From: Caballeronia novacaledonica | Lineage (GTDB): Bacteria > Pseudomonadota > Gammaproteobacteria > Burkholderiales > Burkholderiaceae | Reading direction: 5' to 3' | DNA length: 64,000 nt | NCBI RefSeq assembly: GCF_900258035.1 | Contig: NZ_OGTP01000014.1 | Location: forward strand, 62,001 to 126,000 | In this document: piece by piece, positions 1 to 7,884 of the stretch | Position numbering within the stretch: the stretch's first letter is position 1 | Layout: the number at the start of each line of letters is the position of its first letter | The notes under the pieces: generated by a model | Told to the model about the DNA's origin: nothing | Database searches by the model: none | The model's input: the letters and a program-made list of their open reading frames with translations, nothing else | Program-made: the position numbers and the translations under genes

Positions 1-1
1 T

Positions 2-625
2 GTGCAGTCGACGTACTGGGATGGCCTCGACATCATCCCCGGACATACCTTCCTATATGGAGCGGAGTTTCTTCTGCCCGCTCGACAAAAGACGATTCAG
101 GGTTACCGCTTCTGGGCAGTGTTGCGCGAGGGACTCGAACCGCTGCGATCGCAGTACGACTATATCTTGATCGACACGTCGCCGTCGCTGTCGTACATGA
201 ACCTTAACGCGCTGCTTGCCGCGGACGCGCTGGTCATGCCGATGATTCCCGAGAATCTCGATTTCATCAGTTCGCTTGCGTTCTGGCGTTTGTTCTCGGA
301 TGTCGCGGAAGACTTCCTTCCGTACGAGGAAGACAAGGTCTACGACTTCATTTCGATCTTGTTGTCGAAGGTGGATTACGGCAAGACATCGTCGGCGCCG
401 GTCGTACGTCAGTGGGCACAGAGCGCGTACGGTCGTTGGCTTGATCCGTTCGAGATTCCGGCAAGCTCAGTGATGAGCGGTGGCGCGCTTTCCTTCTCGA
501 CCGCTCTCGACGTCGTCAGCACGCACTCGACAGCGAAGTCGCTGCAACGGGTGCGGCAACCCATGATGCAATATGCGAAGTGGCTGGATGATATGTTCGT
601 CAAATCGTGGAAGGAGCCGGCATGA
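2..625 (+). CDS. parA: ParA partition ATPase, 5'-truncated by window edge
   Basis: C-terminal 207 residues of a ParA/MinD-type ATPase that segregates the replicon with ParB. The Walker B strand is visible as YDYILIDTSPSL (about residues 53-64), followed by the ALVMPMIPE stretch typical of ParA. The P-loop (Walker A) is absent, so the gene begins left of the window; the GTG at position 2 is only the first in-frame codon that could serve as a start. Its TGA overlaps the parB ATG (ATGA), indicating translational coupling. The family assignment is firm. What cannot be seen is whether it carries an N-terminal helix-turn-helix for autoregulation, as large plasmid-type ParAs do. Confidence 0.9.
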   Translation: MQSTYWDGLDIIPGHTFLYGAEFLLPARQKTIQGYRFWAVLREGLEPLRSQYDYILIDTSPSLSYMNLNALLAADALVMPMIPENLDFISSLAFWRLFSDVAEDFLPYEEDKVYDFISILLSKVDYGKTSSAPVVRQWAQSAYGRWLDPFEIPASSVMSGGALSFSTALDVVSTHSTAKSLQRVRQPMMQYAKWLDDMFVKSWKEPA

Positions 626-1599
626 GCAATAACATCCGAGAGCAACTCATGGCCAAGACGGCCAATCTTCCCAAGCCGGCGGATTTCAAGGGTGAGAACA
701 AGAAGGATAAGACGAATCGCGGTCCGCAGACGATGCCCGGCATCACAAGCGCATTGGCCGCTGCCCAACTGCGAATCCAGGAACTGGAGGCGCGAGGCGT
801 CGAGACTGAGATTTCCGTCGATGCCATCGTGCCGAATCCTTGGCAGCCACGTCGGCAGTTCAATGAGACCAAACTTTCGGAACTGGCACGATCGATAGGC
901 GAGGTCGGATTGCTCCAAGCCGTGACCGTGCGACGCGTTGGCGAGGCGTTTCAGCTCGTTGCAGGGGAGCGACGTTGGCGTGCCCACAAGCTGATCAACA
1001 AGACGACGGTTCGCGCGGTAGTGATCGATTGCACAGATCAGGATATGGCGGCGTTGGCGTTGATGGAAAACGTTACGCGCGACGACCTGTCCGACTATGA
1101 AATCGCGATCGCGATTCGGCGAGCTGAAGCGGAGTTTCCTAATCGAACGCGACTCGCGGAAGCGATGGGTATCACGCGAAGTGACCTGTATCGCTTTCTC
1201 GCATACGACTCGCTACCGGACTTCGTGAAGCGCGATCTCGATTTGAATCCATCGGTGCTTGGAGCTTCGTCGGCGCAGGATATCGTCAACGCGTTGAAGA
1301 AGGCTGGCGAGCAGGGACTTAAGGCGCTGCAGGAACTGTGGCCGCAAGTGCTTTCTGGCGATCTGGTTCAAACGAAGGTTGCAGCGAGTTTGAGCGCCCA
1401 GGCGAGCCGCGGAGAGTCGGCTACGGATTCCGGTGGTCGAAGCATTCTCAAGATATTCGCGGGCAAGGTTCAGGCTGGAAGTATCACGAAGGATGTGAAG
1501 GGGCTTACGTTCAAGTTCAAAGCGGGTGTTATGACTGAGGAGCAGGAGAGTCAGTTGAGAGAGCACATAGGAAAGATGTTCTCTATCCGATCTGAGTGA
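622..1599 (+). CDS. parB: ParB partition protein
   Basis: 325-residue ParB/Spo0J-family centromere-binding protein. The N-terminal ParB/Srx nucleotide-binding domain contains PNPWQPRRQF and the GERRWRA box (CTP-binding motif of the family), then LMENVTRDDLS and a helix-turn-helix (LAEAMGITRSDLYRFLAY), then a C-terminal dimerisation region. The start is the ATG at 622, which overlaps the parA stop and has AAGGAG at 611-616; an upstream in-frame GTG at 607 lacks such a site. It should load at the TGTCCGAATTCGGACA palindromes just downstream and work with ParA. A rho-independent terminator closes the operon. The long N-terminal tail and divergence from chromosomal ParB suit a secondary replicon. 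Confidence 0.95.
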   Translation: MSNNIREQLMAKTANLPKPADFKGENKKDKTNRGPQTMPGITSALAAAQLRIQELEARGVETEISVDAIVPNPWQPRRQFNETKLSELARSIGEVGLLQAVTVRRVGEAFQLVAGERRWRAHKLINKTTVRAVVIDCTDQDMAALALMENVTRDDLSDYEIAIAIRRAEAEFPNRTRLAEAMGITRSDLYRFLAYDSLPDFVKRDLDLNPSVLGASSAQDIVNALKKAGEQGLKALQELWPQVLSGDLVQTKVAASLSAQASRGESATDSGGRSILKIFAGKVQAGSITKDVKGLTFKFKAGVMTEEQESQLREHIGKMFSIRSE

Positions 1600-1610
1600 T
1601 CGGTTCGATA

Positions 1611-1633
1611 ACCCGCTGCGGCGGGTTTTTTTT
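1611..1633 (+). terminator. Rho-independent terminator of parAB
   Basis: An ACCCGC / GCGGGT stem with a TGCG loop runs directly into eight T residues, beginning 12 bases after the parB stop. It should end the parAB transcript before the parS-like sites. Confidence 0.85.
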
Positions 1634-1641
1634 CGACCTGC

Positions 1642-1675
1642 ACCGATGAGTGTCCGAATTCGGACACTCATCGGT
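1642..1675. repeat. parS-like palindrome 1 (extended, 34 bp perfect)
   Basis: The 16-bp core TGTCCGAATTCGGACA lies at 1651-1666 and is extended on both sides to a perfect 34-bp palindrome (outer arms ACCGATGAG / CTCATCGGT). It lies 43 bases after parB. Position, symmetry and the presence of two further cores nearby make it the best candidate for the ParB-binding centromere. Confidence 0.75.
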
Positions 1676-1720
1676 TGCAGCAGGCAGCCTGCGATCGCGG
1701 TGCGGGTCGTTCTGGCAGGA

Positions 1721-1738
1721 CTGTCCGAATTCGGACAG
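1721..1738. repeat. parS-like palindrome 2
   Basis: Perfect copy of the TGTCCGAATTCGGACA core (1722-1737), with one extra base pair of symmetry on each side. It is centred 71 bp from the first copy. Confidence 0.75.
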
Positions 1739-1984
1739 TGCGCGATCTTTCGATATGAGACTCTGACAAGTGTTCGCCGGCGGCAGATCCTGGCCGCTCA
1801 AACAGGCTGCTCCCAATACGAAGGGTGTCGACGCACCGCTGGCGCCTACGGTCGTAATTGGGACGAAGCGTGTCGAAGTGCGGCTAGTAGGCGCGGTCTG
1901 CAACGGCCCATCGATCCACGTTGATGCGGCTTAAAATGAGCATCAGTTAGCCACACGCGGAGGAGCCATAGCCTCCAGCAAGCA

Positions 1985-2006
1985 AAGTGTCCGAATTCGG
2001 ACACTT
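1985..2006. repeat. parS-like palindrome 3
   Basis: Third perfect core (1988-2003), extended to a 22-bp palindrome by AAG / CTT. It is centred 266 bp from copy 2. Three identical 16-bp palindromes within 360 bp beside parB is a typical centromere cluster. Confidence 0.75.
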
Positions 2007-2491
2007 GAAGACGAGATCAAATCCTGGATACCGCAAACTTCAAAAGGATCGAAGCTTGTCGCCTTTGGTAGAACGACAATTAGGCAGCGCAGAGTCAGCC
2101 GATGTGCTGTGGCGCAAGCAAGAATCGTCTCAAGAACTCTCGTAAGTCGCGGTCGCGTATGAAGGCGGATCGTCGATTGGAGCGCTCCCGAAACCTCCGT
2201 GCGACTCGTACCCGACGTCGGGGCTTTTGACGCTACGCGTCGCTAGGATTGATACGCAGGCTAGGAAAACAATGTCGCCGAGAAAAATCGATCCAACAAA
2301 ATTGTTCAACTGAACGAATTCTCAACCGGCCTGACTTCACTACCTTATCGCGGAAGTCGATGTTCGAGACAGAGCCGATCCGCGCAGGAGACGGGCCAGT
2401 CATCGAAATCATCGGAACACGCGTCGGAAGAGGGGCCCGCTACCCGGCGACGGGGTGCCACGCCTCCGCGAGGCGTCGCTCTAAGACACCG

Positions 2492-2529
2492 TGTCCGTGA
2501 AACATCGGCGCATCAAAATTTCACGGACA
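2492..2529. repeat. Inverted repeat with parS-like half-sites
   Basis: Perfect 11-bp arms TGTCCGTGAAA (2492-2502) and TTTCACGGACA (2519-2529) with a 16-base spacer. Each arm starts or ends with the TGTCCG/CGGACA half-site of the nearby 16-bp palindromes. It could be a ParB/Rep binding element or a hairpin; no T-tract follows the repeat on either strand. Confidence 0.5.
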
Positions 2530-2557
2530 AATGTCTTTTAAATCAGCTATTTAAAAC

Positions 2558-2788
2558 TTACGTCCGAGATTGTTTCACGTTAAAGGACCCGGCAGACGGC
2601 GGCATTTTCGGAAACCGGCTCTTAAGCCGGGCAAGCATTCCGGTGAATGCCAACATGAACCCGATAACTGTATCGAACGATACATTTTTGTATGAAACCC
2701 GGCGACACACGTTGAAGGCACCTTCGCGCCCCATCGCCGCATTGGATACCGCGTCTGAATAAAGATGCCACACAGCGCCCGGCATCAC
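2558..2788 (-). CDS. Doubtful small ORF in origin-like region
   Basis: A 76-codon reading frame ending SAGSFNVKQSRT. I recognise no family, domain or signal peptide. Its 3' part overlaps the AT-rich, repeat-bearing stretch. The interior (VSYKNVSFDTVIGFMLAFTGMLARLKSRFPK) is less arginine-rich than typical antisense shadows in this high-GC DNA, so it may be a real small gene or a relic of a longer one. No clear ribosome-binding site was seen. Treat as unproven. Confidence 0.15.
   Translation of the reverse strand: MMPGAVWHLYSDAVSNAAMGREGAFNVCRRVSYKNVSFDTVIGFMLAFTGMLARLKSRFPKMPPSAGSFNVKQSRT
2669..2684. repeat. 16-bp palindrome TGTATCGAACGATACA
   Basis: Seven-base arms TGTATCG / CGATACA around a central AA. 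It has the same length and TGT...ACA ends as the three parS-like cores but a different interior, and it overlaps a second repeat, ATACA-TTTT-TGTAT (2680-2693). Function unknown; an operator or a variant centromere site are both possible. Confidence 0.4.
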
Positions 2789-2925
2789 CCCGAGGTACGA
2801 GTTCCGCCCCCGCTCAACGAGCAGCCTCGTCCATTATCGGAAGTCAGAAACTGCACTCGACGAACTCCGTCGCCCCGGCGACGACCGCAGCACGACAAGC
2901 CGCCGTCCTCCGCCAAGCCGCCGCA

Positions 2926-3399
2926 TCAAAGCGGCGCCGACTTTCGCACAGGCACCGGCTGATAGTGCTCGCCCGCCTTGAAGCGTTCGAGCCGTTCGCT
3001 CGCGACCGACAGCGCAGCCAGCGACGCACGCCGCAACTGATGATCGTAGAGCGATACGATCGCGGCGAGCCGATCGAAGTCCTCCGCTGCGAGCGCCCAT
3101 GAACCGGACGCGCGGCCCGCGCTGAACACGGCGGCCATCGTCTGGTCCGCGCGAAGCAGTTCGTCGTGCGAGAAGTCGCCGTGGCCCGCTTCCGCGAGGA
3201 ACTTGGCGAGATACATCGCTTCGGTAATGTGCTGCGCGGGCGCGATGTCGGGCGAGCCCGAACGCAACGCCGTCAGCGACATATGCGCCGCGAGCGCGAG
3301 CTCGTCCGCCACGGCGCGCGGAATGGGGAGCAGCTGCGCTTTGCTGAGCCGCGCGCGCGTCGCCTGAGGCGAGCGCTGGAAAGGAAGAGTGCGTGACAT
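2926..3399 (-). CDS. Conserved hypothetical protein (Burkholderia-type)
   Basis: A 157-residue, mostly helical protein without signal peptide or membrane segment. It starts MSRTLPFQRSPQATRARLSKAQ, has a central region rich in Ala/Leu helices, and ends in PVPVRKSAPL. I recognise no catalytic motif. The start at 3399 is tentative; an in-frame ATG at 3438 would overlap the end of the upstream gene by 11 bases. It follows the zinc-finger gene on the same strand with a short gap, so the two are probably co-transcribed. Similar proteins in this family of bacteria are sometimes labelled Fis-like regulators, but no such domain is clear here. Confidence 0.6.
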   Translation of the reverse strand: MSRTLPFQRSPQATRARLSKAQLLPIPRAVADELALAAHMSLTALRSGSPDIAPAQHITEAMYLAKFLAEAGHGDFSHDELLRADQTMAAVFSAGRASGSWALAAEDFDRLAAIVSLYDHQLRRASLAALSVASERLERFKAGEHYQPVPVRKSAPL

Positions 3400-3427
3400 G
3401 CGAGCATCGATGGTTGACCTTCTCAGG

Positions 3428-3925
3428 TTAACGTTCATCGATCGCCGAATCTGAAGGGTGCCGGCCGCGTTCCTGTTCGAAATGTTCGACGGCCGCGATC
3501 GCGCGTTCGCACTGGTTCGCATCGAGCGTGTGGATGCTGCATTTGTCGGGCTCGACGCCGATCGTCTGCGCGAGCCACTTCATCCCCTTGGATCGCGCCT
3601 CGAAAACATTGCAGCCGTCGCGCCGGACTTTCGCCTGCACGAGTGGTTCGAGCGCCGCATGCAGCTTCACTTTCAGATCGCGCAAACGCGCATCGGCGAG
3701 ACGGCCGAGCGGGACATGGCGCGTGCTGCGCGGAAAGATGCCGATCCACGCCTGACAAGCGGCGCACATCCAAAGCGGGCCGTGATCGTCGCGATACGGA
3801 TAGACTTCGTCGCCCGCGCGCGTCAGCGTCGCGGGCGCGCCGCAGTAGTCGCAGTTCGGATGAGGCAGTGGTTTGACAGGTCGGCCGACGCGCATAGCCA
3901 GAAACTCCCGGGTCGGGAAATCCAA
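3428..3925 (-). CDS. Zinc-finger-containing protein (DUF3268 type)
   Basis: A 165-residue protein with a four-cysteine zinc site: CDYCGAP near residue 25 and CAACQAWIG near residue 54, separated by a conserved YPYRDDHGPLWMC stretch. This is the layout of the DUF3268 'zinc-finger-containing domain' family. The C-terminal half is helical (KVKLHAALEPLVQAKV, GMKWLAQTIGV). No enzymatic function is known to me. It heads a probable two-gene unit with the hypothetical gene downstream. Met11 (MRVGRPVK) is an alternative start. It lies at the junction between the partition region and the catabolic part of the replicon. Confidence 0.75.
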   Translation of the reverse strand: MDFPTREFLAMRVGRPVKPLPHPNCDYCGAPATLTRAGDEVYPYRDDHGPLWMCAACQAWIGIFPRSTRHVPLGRLADARLRDLKVKLHAALEPLVQAKVRRDGCNVFEARSKGMKWLAQTIGVEPDKCSIHTLDANQCERAIAAVEHFEQERGRHPSDSAIDER

Positions 3926-4273
3926 TATAACAAAATCGAAAGTCCGCTTCGAAACGCAAGCGCCGTGAAAGTTCCCGACGTCGACGGATCTCGCAGCCCG
4001 CTTAATGCAAGCTCGTTCGCAAAGTCATCGGCACGCACGAGTGCAAAGGAACGCGTCGATCGGGAATTTACTTTTTCGATTCACGGTATAGGGTAGGAGT
4101 GCGTGCTACAAGCCACGCGCTTTCGGAGCCTACAGGCCCCCAACCCTCAAGTTCGATCAGAAGCCTGGAAGGCGCATCGCCCGCGCCCGCAACCCGGTCC
4201 CCGCATGCGTGCTCGCAAGCTCGTCGCAAGCTTGCAGTCCTTAATTGATGTCTCGATCCAGGAGGTGATGGCG
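3926..4273. other. Intergenic region upstream of small secreted protein gene
   Basis: About 350 bp separating a leftward unit from a rightward one, so it should hold promoters in both directions. A TATAGG word at 4087-4092 could be a -10 element for the + strand, but no well-spaced -35 accompanies it. Long + strand frames exist here, yet the strong ribosome-binding site (GGAGG, 4261-4265) places the real start at 4274. Confidence 0.4.
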
Positions 4274-4543
4274 ATGAGAGCAACTCTTCTATTGGCAGCA
4301 ACGGCCGCCGGCGTCTTCGCGATGAGCACTGTCGCGCAGGCGCAAGACATGCAGATGTCGCCGGCTCAAGGCAGCGTCACACAGCAAAGTGCGCAGGACA
4401 GCAGCGCCGCAACGAGCGATTCAAGCTATGGCGGAACGATGGCGATGAGCAAGTCAGGCAGCGCATCGCGCGATGCGTGGGCGGGCAGCTCGACTCAGCT
4501 TTGCACGCCGGGCCTGAGTTGCAACATCTACAGTGGTCAATAA
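4274..4543 (+). CDS. Small secreted protein, Ser/Ala/Gln-rich
   Basis: An 89-residue protein with a clear Sec signal peptide (MRATLLLAATAAG..., cleavage after AQA near residue 22) and a short mature part rich in Ser, Gln and Met (MQMSPAQGSVTQQS). It ends with two cysteines in CTPGLSCNIYSGQ that could form a disulphide. The start is the ATG at 4274, eight bases after GGAGG; the ATG at 4268 is too close to that site. Function unknown; periplasmic or outer-surface location is inferred. Small stress-responsive proteins of this make-up are common in Burkholderia. It stands alone in front of the catalase-like gene. Confidence 0.7.
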   Translation: MRATLLLAATAAGVFAMSTVAQAQDMQMSPAQGSVTQQSAQDSSAATSDSSYGGTMAMSKSGSASRDAWAGSSTQLCTPGLSCNIYSGQ

Positions 4544-4824
4544 GCCGAAGTACCTCGGCTACATGGCGAAGGCGGCGGGGACGCCTTCGATCTCGCTCCG
4601 TCTTCCCGTCCGTCATCTTCCACTCCGCAGTCCCCCAATGGCGGGGTGATCTCCCTCCGCATGCATGGTTTTTCCCGACGATCGTTCGATCGATAGTAGA
4701 GCCCATCACAAGACGGCCTCTCATCGGCCGGTTTCCTGGCTTCGCATTCGTCGAGGCCACGCTCGTTCTCTGATGCATGACCCCATATGCACGCTTCGCC
4801 CGAAGCGTGAACGGAGATGAAATC

Positions 4825-5874
4825 ATGGACTTCACTCAATCGATCGGCGACGGCACCGGCTGGTCCGACAGACTCGACGACGCCACGACGCTCGCCATGC
4901 TCGTCACGGCGATCGGCGAGCAGCAGACGAAGCTCGCCGCCAGCAGCCACACCGGTCTGAACGGGCGGGTGGACCGCGCGCAGCATCAGAAGCAATTGCT
5001 GGGCGCGTTCGGAACGCTTCGGATTGCTGATGATATTTTCGATGCCGCGCGATTCGGACCGTTCGCGTCGGCGGGACACAAGACCTATCGCGTCGCGTGC
5101 CGCATCTCGAATGGACAGCCGTGCCCGCAGGCCGATACGTCATCGGATGTCCGCGGCATCGCGCTCAAATTCTTCACGGAAGCGGGCGTAGAAACCGATC
5201 TGCTGATGACGAATGAAGGCGGCCGTTCGCATGCTCGCGATGCGGCACAGTTCATGGCGGTAGCCGATATCATCGTCGCGTTGCTTGCCGAGGGCACGGT
5301 CAGCGGCATCGCGCAGGGCTTGCGCGAGATGATGATGGCAAGGCTCGGGCCCATCGAAGGCGCGCGCATTCTGGCGATACTCTTCAAGGAAACAAAGGCG
5401 CATCACGTCGATAGCGTGGCGACCGAGCACTACTGGGGATCGGTCGTGCAGCTCGGGCAGGCCGCGGTCAAATACTCGCTGCATCCGCACCCTTCCTCGC
5501 CCGCCGGAACGAACGCCGAGCGTCATGGCGAAAACTATCTGCGCGCGGACATGTTCAATCGTCTGGAGCAAAGTCCGGTGAAGTGGCAACTCGGCTTGCA
5601 ATTCTTCATCGACGAAGAAGCGACGCCCGTGAACGATGCATCCGTCGCGTGGAAATCGGATGTGGTCATGATCGGCGAACTCGAACTCGATGCGCCGCCA
5701 TCCGCCGACGACGAAGCGCGCATCAGTCAGTTCGCGTTCAATCCGGCCAATGGTTTTGCGCCGCTCGGCATCACGCATGCGCGCAAGGATGTGTATGCCG
5801 CGAGCGCCGCGAATCGCAAAGCACGAGGCTTGCTGTCGGGCGAGGAAGCGCGCGCGCTGCTGAACGGGCATTGA
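4825..5874 (+). CDS. Catalase-family (heme peroxidase-like) protein
   Basis: A 349-residue cytoplasmic protein of the catalase superfamily. The stretch HKTYRVACRISNGQPCPQ followed by SDVRGIALKFF matches the heme-pocket strand and the RGxAxKFF motif of catalases, but the protein is much shorter than true catalases (about 480 or more residues). The usual distal-His context (VVHARGAGAHG) is not recognisable, so peroxidase, lipid-hydroperoxide or non-enzymatic heme roles are possible. The start is the ATG at 4825, eight bases after GGAG; 16 extra upstream codons lack a ribosome-binding site. It stands as a single gene between a secreted-protein gene and an AEC exporter. Confidence 0.75.
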   Translation: MDFTQSIGDGTGWSDRLDDATTLAMLVTAIGEQQTKLAASSHTGLNGRVDRAQHQKQLLGAFGTLRIADDIFDAARFGPFASAGHKTYRVACRISNGQPCPQADTSSDVRGIALKFFTEAGVETDLLMTNEGGRSHARDAAQFMAVADIIVALLAEGTVSGIAQGLREMMMARLGPIEGARILAILFKETKAHHVDSVATEHYWGSVVQLGQAAVKYSLHPHPSSPAGTNAERHGENYLRADMFNRLEQSPVKWQLGLQFFIDEEATPVNDASVAWKSDVVMIGELELDAPPSADDEARISQFAFNPANGFAPLGITHARKDVYAASAANRKARGLLSGEEARALLNGH

Positions 5875-5967
5875 AGTACGCCATCGCGCGATGTTTTTCT
5901 CCGATAATGAAGCCCATTCGGAAACGGGCCTTCGCGCCCGGGCGCTTCATTCAAATCGGAGCTCGCC

Positions 5968-6894
5968 ATGCATCTCGCCGGCATGATTCTTCCGATCTTC
6001 GCCGTCATCCTGACGGGATGGCTCGCGCGCGTCTCGGGCTACATGCCGCATGCGCTGGCGCCGTCGTTGATGCGCTTCGCCTATTACGTCGCGATGCCCG
6101 CGCTGGTTTTCCTGACCATCGCCGACGAGTCGCTGCATTCGCTGCTCGAATGGCGCTTTCTCGCGGCGTTCGGCGGCGGCTCGATGATCTGCTTCGCGGC
6201 CGTGCTGCTCGTCGCGCGAATCGCACGCGGTGCCAGCCTCGCGGCGAGCGCGATGCTCGCCGCAGCCGTTTCGATGACCAATACCGGCTTCGTCGCGCTG
6301 CCGATCCTGAAGACGCTCTACGGCAAACCCGGCGTGCTCGCGGCGGCGGTCGCGACCGTGTTCGTCGGCGCGATCATGTTTCCCGTGCTCGTCATCATGG
6401 TCGAGATCGGCCGCCTGGACGCGTCGCGCAAGATCGACGTGACGGCGCTCATGCGTCAGATCGCGACCAATCCCGTGATTCTCGCGACGATCTGCGGATT
6501 GCTCTGGTCGATCGTCGGACTGACGCTGCCCGCGCCGCTCGCCTCGTTCCTCACGATACTCGGCGAAGCGCTCACGCCGTGCGCGCTCTTCGCGATCGGC
6601 CTCGATCTGACCTTGAGCGAGCTGCGCGGACGCGTGAGTCTCTACGCGCTGCTGACCGCGCTCAAGCTCGTGATCGTGCCGCTCGTCGTTTATGCGCTGT
6701 GCCTCGCGAGCGGACTCGGCCGCACCGCGACCATCGCCGCGGTCGTCTGCGCCGCCGTGCCGACCGCGAAAAGCGCGTACGTACTTGCTTCGGAGTACGA
6801 ACTTGAGAAAAATGTCGTCGGCGCCGTCATCTCGATGACCACGCTCTTCTCGATCGTCACGCTGCTCGCGTGGCTCTACATGCTCCAGCGTTAG
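5968..6894 (+). CDS. AEC-family transporter (auxin efflux carrier type)
   Basis: A 308-residue integral membrane protein with about ten hydrophobic segments in the 5+5 arrangement of the AEC (auxin efflux carrier/malonate permease) family. It starts MHLAGMILPIFAVILTGWLA, has the MTNTGFVALPIL segment in the fourth helix and VPTAKSAYVLASEY in the C-terminal repeat, both typical. Substrates in the family are small organic anions or amino-acid derivatives; none can be assigned here. It converges on the LysR gene with a three-base gap between stop codons. The LysR gene could regulate it, but no operon arrangement supports this. Confidence 0.85.
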   Translation: MHLAGMILPIFAVILTGWLARVSGYMPHALAPSLMRFAYYVAMPALVFLTIADESLHSLLEWRFLAAFGGGSMICFAAVLLVARIARGASLAASAMLAAAVSMTNTGFVALPILKTLYGKPGVLAAAVATVFVGAIMFPVLVIMVEIGRLDASRKIDVTALMRQIATNPVILATICGLLWSIVGLTLPAPLASFLTILGEALTPCALFAIGLDLTLSELRGRVSLYALLTALKLVIVPLVVYALCLASGLGRTATIAAVVCAAVPTAKSAYVLASEYELEKNVVGAVISMTTLFSIVTLLAWLYMLQR

Positions 6895-6897
6895 CGC

Positions 6898-7863
6898 TCA
6901 CACGTCGCCCAGTTCTTCATCGACGTCGCGCTCTTCGTCGTCGGGCGGCGAAATGCCGAGCGCCTTGTCCCATTGCGGCTCGCTCAGATAACGCTCGCGC
7001 AGGAAATCGACAAACGCTTTCACTTTCGTCGTCGAGCGATGCGATGTCGGATACACCGCGCTCAGCCACAGCGGCGGCGCTGCGTAGTCGGGCAGCACGC
7101 GCACGAGCCGGCGTTCGAGCAGATCGCTTGCGGCGACCATCGTCGGCAGATAGACGACGCCCGCGCCCGCGCGCGCGAACTCGAGCAGCAAATGCACGCT
7201 GTTGGTCTTCAACACGGCATTGAGGGCAATTTCATAACACTCGTTGCCCTTCATGAGCGGCCAGTTGTCGCCCCACGGATAATGCGCATAACGCGCGAAA
7301 TCGTGGCGCAGCAGATCGAGCGGCGTCTCGATCACAGGCTCTTCCTTGAGATACGCAGGCGTTGCGCACAAAACGCCGCGCACCGGAAAGAGCTTGCGTT
7401 CGACGAGCAGATTCGACGCCGGCGGATAGATCTGCAGCGCAAGATCGAAGCCTTCCTGCACGGGATCGATCACGCGATCGTTCACTGTCACGACGAACTC
7501 GATGCGCGGATGCGCCTCGCGAAACGCGATCAACGCTTGCGAAAAATGTCCGAGTGCGAACCCCGGAAGCACGTGAACGTTGAGCGTTCCAGAAAGCGAC
7601 TGCGTTTGCTCGCTCGCGCGCGCCGACAGTTCGCGCACCTTCGAGACGAGCAGCAGGCAATCGCGATAGTACGTTTCGCCGACTTCCGACAAACGCACCG
7701 CACGCGTCGAGCGATGAAACAGCGCGACGCCGAAGTGCTCTTCGAGCTGCTTCACGCGCGACGTGACCACCGATTTCGCCACGCCGAGCTGACGCGCCGC
7801 GTTCGCGAAGCTCTGCGCTTCGGCTGCGCGAACGAACGCCTCCATCGACATGAAGAGGTCCAT
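6898..7863 (-). CDS. LysR-family transcriptional regulator
   Basis: A 321-residue LysR regulator. The N-terminal winged helix-turn-helix is clear (FVRAAEAQSFANAARQLGVAKSVVTSRVKQLEEHFG, residues 10-45), followed by a substrate-binding domain with the usual GYEIALNA/LLLEFARAGAGVVYLPT features. It has an acidic tail (DDEERDVDEELGDV), unusual for the family. The start is backed by AGGAGG close upstream. It lies 21 bases downstream of the araC-type gene on the same strand, so the two regulators are likely co-transcribed. Its target may be the hydroquinone operon to the right or the converging AEC gene. Confidence 0.9.
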   Translation of the reverse strand: MDLFMSMEAFVRAAEAQSFANAARQLGVAKSVVTSRVKQLEEHFGVALFHRSTRAVRLSEVGETYYRDCLLLVSKVRELSARASEQTQSLSGTLNVHVLPGFALGHFSQALIAFREAHPRIEFVVTVNDRVIDPVQEGFDLALQIYPPASNLLVERKLFPVRGVLCATPAYLKEEPVIETPLDLLRHDFARYAHYPWGDNWPLMKGNECYEIALNAVLKTNSVHLLLEFARAGAGVVYLPTMVAASDLLERRLVRVLPDYAAPPLWLSAVYPTSHRSTTKVKAFVDFLRERYLSEPQWDKALGISPPDDEERDVDEELGDV

Positions 7864-7884
7864 GCTTCCTCCTGTTTGCGTCCG

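Larger units (their letters stand above)
1634..2925. other. Gene-poor partition/origin-like region
   Basis: About 1.3 kb without a convincing gene. Besides the three parS-like palindromes it holds an inverted repeat TGTCCGTGAAA/TTTCACGGACA (2492-2529), a TGTATCG-AA-CGATACA palindrome (2669-2684), a GTTCAACTGAAC element (2304-2315), a near match to the chromosomal parS (TGTTTCACGTTAAAGG, 2571-2586, 13 of 16 positions) and one DnaA-box-like word TTAGCCACA (1947-1955, one mismatch). AT-rich patches lie at 2275-2345 and 2510-2580. No Rep initiator gene is visible beside parAB, so an origin here is an inference; the initiator may lie left of the window. Confidence 0.45.

Noticed and set aside
1646..1924. 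Open frames of 90-100 codons on both strands over the parS-like region
   Set aside because: Translations are arginine-rich, lack ribosome-binding sites and cross the palindromes; they look like chance frames in GC-rich DNA.
1947..1955. TTAGCCACA as a DnaA box proving an origin
   Set aside because: A single one-mismatch nine-base match is expected by chance; no cluster of boxes was seen.
2211..2228. CCCGACGTCGGG followed by GCTTTT as a terminator
   Set aside because: The stem can form only four pairs around a four-base loop, and no gene ends nearby.
4103..4273. 57-codon N-terminal extension of the small secreted protein
   Set aside because: It would bury a clear signal peptide behind a basic, low-complexity stretch; GGAGG marks the start at 4274.
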